Positions 49,480-53,046 of a stretch of 53,046 bases of DNA are shown here, in pieces. The translations under genes were made by a program, and so were the position numbers. The notes below the pieces were generated by a model, which worked only from the letters and a program-made list of their open reading frames with translations, had not been told where the DNA came from and searched no databases. The first letter of the stretch is position 1. Each line of letters begins with the position of its first letter. The stretch lies in the IMG/VR virus record IMGVR_UViG_3300008339_008255, positions 1 to 53,046 of that record; one strand, 5' to 3'. Origin of the DNA: a virus.

Positions 49480-49505
49480 AATGCCTCCTTTTTAGGGGAG
49501 GCATT
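49480..49505 (-). terminator. Terminator between the internal-protein candidate and the scaffold gene
   Basis: AATGCCTCC and GGAGGCATT form a 9-bp stem with an 8-base loop, followed by TTCTTTTG on the minus strand. It closes the upstream transcript, so the scaffold-capsid pair must start at a promoter between 49329 and 49479. Confidence 0.85.
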
Positions 49506-49546
49506 AGCCTAACGATACTATCGATAGGGGGGATATTATTTTATTT

Positions 49547-49903
49547 TTACATTTTGGTTATCATATCAAAATCACCTTGTGATTTGACTAACATTATATC
49601 TTTCATTTCTGCATCTTCTCCTGGTTCAGGAACATATCCTCCTGGGGGTTGGATAGGTTTACTTAATTCTATATTTAATATATCTGTTGGATTGTTATCT
49701 GACATTATGTCATAATGTTGGATTTGTGTTATTACTCCTGTTAAACCTTCATAATATTCTATAGGATTTTCAAATCCATATGCATACATTACTTCAGGAT
49801 TAAATCTTACTTTATCTCCTACTTTAAAATTAGAAGAATATTCTTCTTTAATCAATCCAGCTAATTGCTGCATTCTTTTAATTTCATTTAGTTGTGTTTT
49901 CAT
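49547..49903 (-). CDS. Candidate internal head protein with capsid-targeting peptide (2)
   Basis: A 118-aa protein with the N-terminus MKTQLNEIKRMQQLAGLIKE, nearly identical to the gene at 45743 and ending in IKE (L/I-x-E). The body has FKVGDKVRFNPEVMYAYGFE then YYEGLTGVITQIQHYDIMSD, a small SH3-like barrel pattern. It sits next to the protease and scaffold. Packaging with the core and possible ejection with DNA are inferred from the peptide. Confidence 0.6.
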   Translation of the reverse strand: MKTQLNEIKRMQQLAGLIKEEYSSNFKVGDKVRFNPEVMYAYGFENPIEYYEGLTGVITQIQHYDIMSDNNPTDILNIELSKPIQPPGGYVPEPGEDAEMKDIMLVKSQGDFDMITKM

Positions 49904-49906
49904 AGT

Positions 49907-49916
49907 TACAAATATT
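49907..49916 (-). promoter_or_regulatory. AT box 4 bases before the 49903 start
   Basis: The minus strand reads AATATTTGTAACTATG, a variant with TTTG, which is even closer to the Bacteroidetes -7 TAnnTTTG. No leader is available. Confidence 0.45.
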
Positions 49917-49921
49917 ATATT

Positions 49922-50542
49922 TTAACACAAAGCACATACTCCTGTTTGAGTACATATGATTTCTGTAATTAATTCGTTTACTTTACTATAATTTTTATCT
50001 GATTGATATTGTTTACCTTCAGATAATGTCATATATGCGTTTGGAGTACTAGGTACTGAAACTAAATCCCAGCATAGTAATTCAAAATCGTCTTGAACTT
50101 CAACAGTTTCACCTATTTGGCGTACTGAGCCCATACCTCTTGATGATATACCTAATGGAATATTAGCTTTAATAATTTCTTGAGCGATTTTACCTGATGG
50201 AGTATTTAATAGAGTTAATTCTCCCATTACATCATTACCTTCCCACCATATTTTAGTAATTAAGTGAGATACATTACTTAAATTAATGATAGATGATTCA
50301 GGGTGATCTAATTCACCTGTTGATGTTCTAGTTTTTAAAGGACCATTTATATATTTGTCTATTTGTTCCTTTAAAACATTAAGAGGATAAACACGACCAT
50401 TACCGTTTTTAACACCGGCTTCTTGTAATTTACCTCTAACGCGCATCAAACCATCGCCTAGTTTACTGTCTTTTCCTTCAGTAATAGGTTGTAGTTTGGC
50501 TACGTGGAACGGTATATGATCTACTAGTAATTGCTTATTCAT
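49922..50542 (-). CDS. Prohead maturation protease, gp21-like (peptidase U9)
   Basis: A 206-aa protease. The core has GVKNGNGRVYPLNVLKEQID (residues about 43-62), TGELDHPESS with His80, and GISSRGMGSV (131-140) with Ser133/134, the catalytic His and Ser order of the gp21/herpes-type assembly protease fold. It cuts scaffold, capsid N-termini and internal proteins at L/I-x-E sites. It lies upstream of scaffold and capsid as in T4. It ends with a Cys-rich tip (CTQTGVCALC), unusual for this family. Confidence 0.9.
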   Translation of the reverse strand: MNKQLLVDHIPFHVAKLQPITEGKDSKLGDGLMRVRGKLQEAGVKNGNGRVYPLNVLKEQIDKYINGPLKTRTSTGELDHPESSIINLSNVSHLITKIWWEGNDVMGELTLLNTPSGKIAQEIIKANIPLGISSRGMGSVRQIGETVEVQDDFELLCWDLVSVPSTPNAYMTLSEGKQYQSDKNYSKVNELITEIICTQTGVCALC

Positions 50543-50544
50543 AA

Positions 50545-52302
50545 TTATATTTCGTCATTTCTATCTAAGTAAAAATCGTCTTGGTCTTTACCATTAGATA
50601 ATACTAATTTAATATCATTTCCGAAGGGCTCCACAGAAACTACTTCTACTTCTTCACCCATTACAAATTTACCTAAATCAGCTCCTAGTTTAAATTTATT
50701 ACCTACCGATAATGAGCTTGCTTTAGCTTCATCCATTTGATGACCAGCTACATCTGTCATATTATCACCACCAGGTAAAGTCGAATACTCTAACATATCA
50801 TCCATACCACTATCGTATCTTTCGTCAGCGTTATATTGGAATATATTATCATCTATTTCTTTAGCAATAGCATCTGAAAAATTATACTTCTTTTGATACA
50901 TTTTGATCAATTCCAATACATCACTAGAGTCATAACTGTCTCTATTTTCAAGTTCGTCTATAATTTTTTTTGTTAAAGCATTTACATCAGTATTTTGATT
51001 TTCTTTTAAAGCTGCTTTTTTCATCTTTTCACCAGTAGCATCCATTTTCTTAACGCCACGAACTGTTTTAGCTACTAATGACATTATTTTGATACCGGTT
51101 TCTGGTTTATTGGTTTCTTTATTAGCTTTATTAGCAGATGCTTTATCTTTTTCAATTCCTTTTACGGGTTGCATTCCCATTTTCTTATCAACTACATTGC
51201 TCATGTTTTTATCAAGTAATTGCATCTGACGTGCATCTGCATTAGCTGATTTACCACCAATATATTCTAGTTCGTATCCTTCTTTACCAGCCATTAATGA
51301 GTCAGTATAATAAAATGGATTCTTTTTTAGATTCTTAATTGCGATTTTTGCGGCTTCTTTTTTGGTTAAATCGTTATTTTTTTCAATTTCATAATCTATA
51401 CCGATTAAAACTTCTTGACCGTTTAAATTGTCGATTTCAGAAAATTTAGAATATAATTCTTTACCACTGGTGTTAGTAGTATAAGATTCATTCAATGACA
51501 TTCTTTGCTCTAAGTCATCAATCATTTTCTTAATTTTCTCAGTTGGCGTTTTAGCATATATTTTCTTTAAGAAATTAAGCTCAGATTGGTCTATTTTTTT
51601 ATCAACACCATATTTTTCTTCTGGGGTTTGTTTAGGTTTGATACTCATACTAGCTGCTTTTCTTTCTGCTTCTGCTTCAGGGTCACCTGCTATTCCGTAG
51701 ATATCAGCTTCTTTTAATGATTCGTATGGTGGTAAATCAAACTCAGTCCATCCTAACCATGAACCTGCTTTTAAAGCAGCATCGTAATATTTTTCAGCTT
51801 TTAATAAATCACCTTCAGAGTATGCTTGTAATCCTTTTTCATAGTATTCTTCAGCTTGTACCATAGATTTCATATCAAAATCACGATCGCCATCAGTTGG
51901 ATCAGATGAAAAATAAGGATTTTCGTTTTCTTCAGTATACATTCCTGTTTTACCTTTAATAGGATTTAATTCAACAACACCATTAACAGGTTCTGATATT
52001 CTATATATAGTATCATCTAATTCTGCTTTTAGTATATTATCAAAAAAAGCTAATTCAGGAAATACTTCTTTACCATTTAAGGTATAAGTATATTGATCAT
52101 ATTTTTCTAATTTTTCTTGATTTTTATCTTTAATATCAGCTTCAGTTAAGATAGCTTTATTTCTTAATATTTTAACAGTATCATCAAATGATGTTGTATT
52201 AGTAACTAAATGAGGTAAAGTCATACGAACGTTACGCATAAATTGCGCTTGATTCATTTTACCTTCTTTTAAATCTATAAATTGTTGTTTTACACTTTTC
52301 AT
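50545..52302 (-). CDS. Large head-associated protein of unknown function
   Basis: A 585-aa highly charged protein. The N-terminus MKSVKQQFIDLKEGKMNQAQ followed by FMRNVRMTLPHLVTNTTSFD recurs in environmental phages I have seen. A TPR-like helical pair (EEYYEKGLQAYSEGDLLKAE, then KYYDAALKAG) lies at about 150-185. The C-terminus is a small beta domain (LSVGNKFKLGADLGKFVMGE then EVEVVSVEPFGNDIK). It contains several L/I-x-E sequences and lies 2 bases before the protease gene. It may be a processed head-core or portal-proximal protein. No T4 homologue recognised. Confidence 0.6.
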   Translation of the reverse strand: MKSVKQQFIDLKEGKMNQAQFMRNVRMTLPHLVTNTTSFDDTVKILRNKAILTEADIKDKNQEKLEKYDQYTYTLNGKEVFPELAFFDNILKAELDDTIYRISEPVNGVVELNPIKGKTGMYTEENENPYFSSDPTDGDRDFDMKSMVQAEEYYEKGLQAYSEGDLLKAEKYYDAALKAGSWLGWTEFDLPPYESLKEADIYGIAGDPEAEAERKAASMSIKPKQTPEEKYGVDKKIDQSELNFLKKIYAKTPTEKIKKMIDDLEQRMSLNESYTTNTSGKELYSKFSEIDNLNGQEVLIGIDYEIEKNNDLTKKEAAKIAIKNLKKNPFYYTDSLMAGKEGYELEYIGGKSANADARQMQLLDKNMSNVVDKKMGMQPVKGIEKDKASANKANKETNKPETGIKIMSLVAKTVRGVKKMDATGEKMKKAALKENQNTDVNALTKKIIDELENRDSYDSSDVLELIKMYQKKYNFSDAIAKEIDDNIFQYNADERYDSGMDDMLEYSTLPGGDNMTDVAGHQMDEAKASSLSVGNKFKLGADLGKFVMGEEVEVVSVEPFGNDIKLVLSNGKDQDDFYLDRNDEI

Positions 52303-52305
52303 GCG

Positions 52306-52315
52306 TATAAATATT
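52306..52315 (-). promoter_or_regulatory. AT box 3 bases before the 585-aa gene
   Basis: The minus strand reads AATATTTATACGCATG. It overlaps the region just before the stop of the 128-aa gene at 52319, leaving no leader. Confidence 0.45.
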
Positions 52316-52318
52316 ATG

Positions 52319-52705
52319 TTATATGTTAAAATACTGGCTTTTTAATTTGTCTACAGCTTCTACAATATGGTCTAAAGCTTCTTCTAATAAGTAAAGATCG
52401 TCATTTAAATTATCTAATTTAGTAACTAGATTATCTAATTTAGACACGTTATCTGGGTATTCAGCGACATCATACATTTCAACTACTTTGTAGTATTTTT
52501 GAGCTTTACTATCAAGAAATGATCTAGTTTGTTTTACTTTATCTAACAAAGAATTTATTTCATCTGGAGATTCAATGACGCTTTGTATGCTAATATCATA
52601 TATTTTTGAACGTAATGTTCTAAATATATTTTCTGCTGTTGATTTTTCTTTTTCAGCAGATAATACAAATTCATCTATCTTTTCTGGTGTATATGATATA
52701 TCCAT
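52319..52705 (-). CDS. Coiled-coil hypothetical protein
   Basis: A 128-aa protein, helical throughout (VLSAEKEKSTAENIFRTLRS and on), with a leucine-rich C-terminal coil (LVTKLDNLNDDLYLLEEALD). No domain is recognised. Its ATG shares one base with the stop of the basic 43-aa gene. Position in front of the head genes suggests a structural or assembly role. Confidence 0.6.
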   Translation of the reverse strand: MDISYTPEKIDEFVLSAEKEKSTAENIFRTLRSKIYDISIQSVIESPDEINSLLDKVKQTRSFLDSKAQKYYKVVEMYDVAEYPDNVSKLDNLVTKLDNLNDDLYLLEEALDHIVEAVDKLKSQYFNI

Positions 52706-52836
52706 TATCGTCCTTGTCCTCTATAGTTTTGTTCTGAGCTATCGTGTTTGTTAGTGCGTTTTTGAGCTTTGCCTTTTTTACGAACGCCAAAGCTTATTTT
52801 ACGTGATTCTTTAGATGCTGCTTTTGCTTTTGCCAT
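52705..52836 (-). CDS. 43-aa basic protein
   Basis: A small, very basic protein: MAKAKAASKESRKISFGVRK, then KGKAQKRTNKHDSSEQNYRG and a C-terminal GR. Both ends overlap neighbours by one or two bases (TAATG), so it is translated in a coupled chain. I recall similar ISFG.R..GKA...NKH...YRGQGR proteins in uncultured phages near head genes. It may bind DNA or be a minor structural protein. Confidence 0.7.
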   Translation of the reverse strand: MAKAKAASKESRKISFGVRKKGKAQKRTNKHDSSEQNYRGQGR

Positions 52837-53036
52837 TACTGGTAGATTGATTTAATTTTATTGCTAATTTTATTTGATATTTCACTAATTTCATTTATAG
52901 CTTTTAAGCTACGCTTCCAATAGTTTGTACCATCTTCGTTTTCACTTAATTCTTGTTTAATACGAGTAGTATATTCAATTAATTGATCTACTTCAGATAA
53001 TTTACGTTTTACTTCACGAATACTTTTATGAAGCAT
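52836..53036 (-). CDS. Coiled-coil small protein
   Basis: A 66-aa helical protein (MLHKSIREVKRKLSEVDQLI and on) with no recognised domain. The ATG is at 53036, 10 bases from the right edge, so the gene is complete but its upstream signals are cut off. Its stop overlaps the start of the 43-aa gene. Confidence 0.6.
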   Translation of the reverse strand: MLHKSIREVKRKLSEVDQLIEYTTRIKQELSENEDGTNYWKRSLKAINEISEISNKISNKIKSIYQ

Positions 53037-53046
53037 TTCTGCTTTA

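Overview
This window is an internal piece of a large, AT-rich, T4-like contractile-tailed phage (myovirus) genome, cut at both ends. Every gene I can support reads on the minus strand, so transcription runs from the right edge (53046) to the left edge (1). Recognisable T4-type homologues are prohead protease, scaffold, major capsid protein, neck gp13/gp14-like, sheath terminator gp15-like, sheath, tube, a gp26/gp51-like chaperone pair, UvsX, a gp32-like protein, a DnaB-type helicase and a 5' nuclease. A Bacteroidetes host is my inference. It rests on low GC, scarce Shine-Dalgarno sequences, AT boxes that resemble the Bacteroidetes -7 element, and a DUF5522-type protein.

Right to left: small coiled-coil and basic proteins plus a 585-aa unknown (53036-50545); protease, scaffold and capsid (50542-46670) with an HNH nuclease behind the capsid gene; a probable internal head protein and PhoH (46033-44995); an adhesin and fibre block (44967-42297); neck and tail completion (42251-38574); further fibres, including a 1390-aa S74-terminated fibre (38574-32700); small genes (32674-31581); sheath and tube (31497-29203) followed by a homing-type nuclease; chaperones and tape measure (28237-25218); baseplate and hub with a fused cell-wall hydrolase (25176-18073).

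Then comes a replication and nucleotide block (18024-9406): a compact family-A polymerase, gp32-like SSB, UvsX, 5' nuclease, helicase, thioredoxin and a B12-dependent ribonucleotide reductase. A further fibre gene (9361-7022) ends in a strong terminator. The left end (6969-1) holds a 7-deazaguanine cassette (DpdA-like transglycosylase, QueC, QueD, QueE), tRNA-Glu, tRNA-Leu, two 143-nt tRNA-like RNAs, HPRT, a nucleotidyltransferase-like protein and a lipoprotein.

The most notable points are: (1) a deazaguanine pathway in which QueC, QueD and QueE all depart from canonical metal-binding motifs, beside a DpdA-like enzyme, implying guanine replacement in phage DNA; (2) twin tRNA-like RNAs of identical length with elaborate replacement anticodon domains; (3) a tail-chaperone ORF reachable only by a +1 (or -2) frameshift on T7; (4) an AT box 3-5 nt from several start codons, suggesting leaderless transcripts; (5) N-terminal peptides that look like capsid-targeting signals and resemble the scaffold C-terminus.
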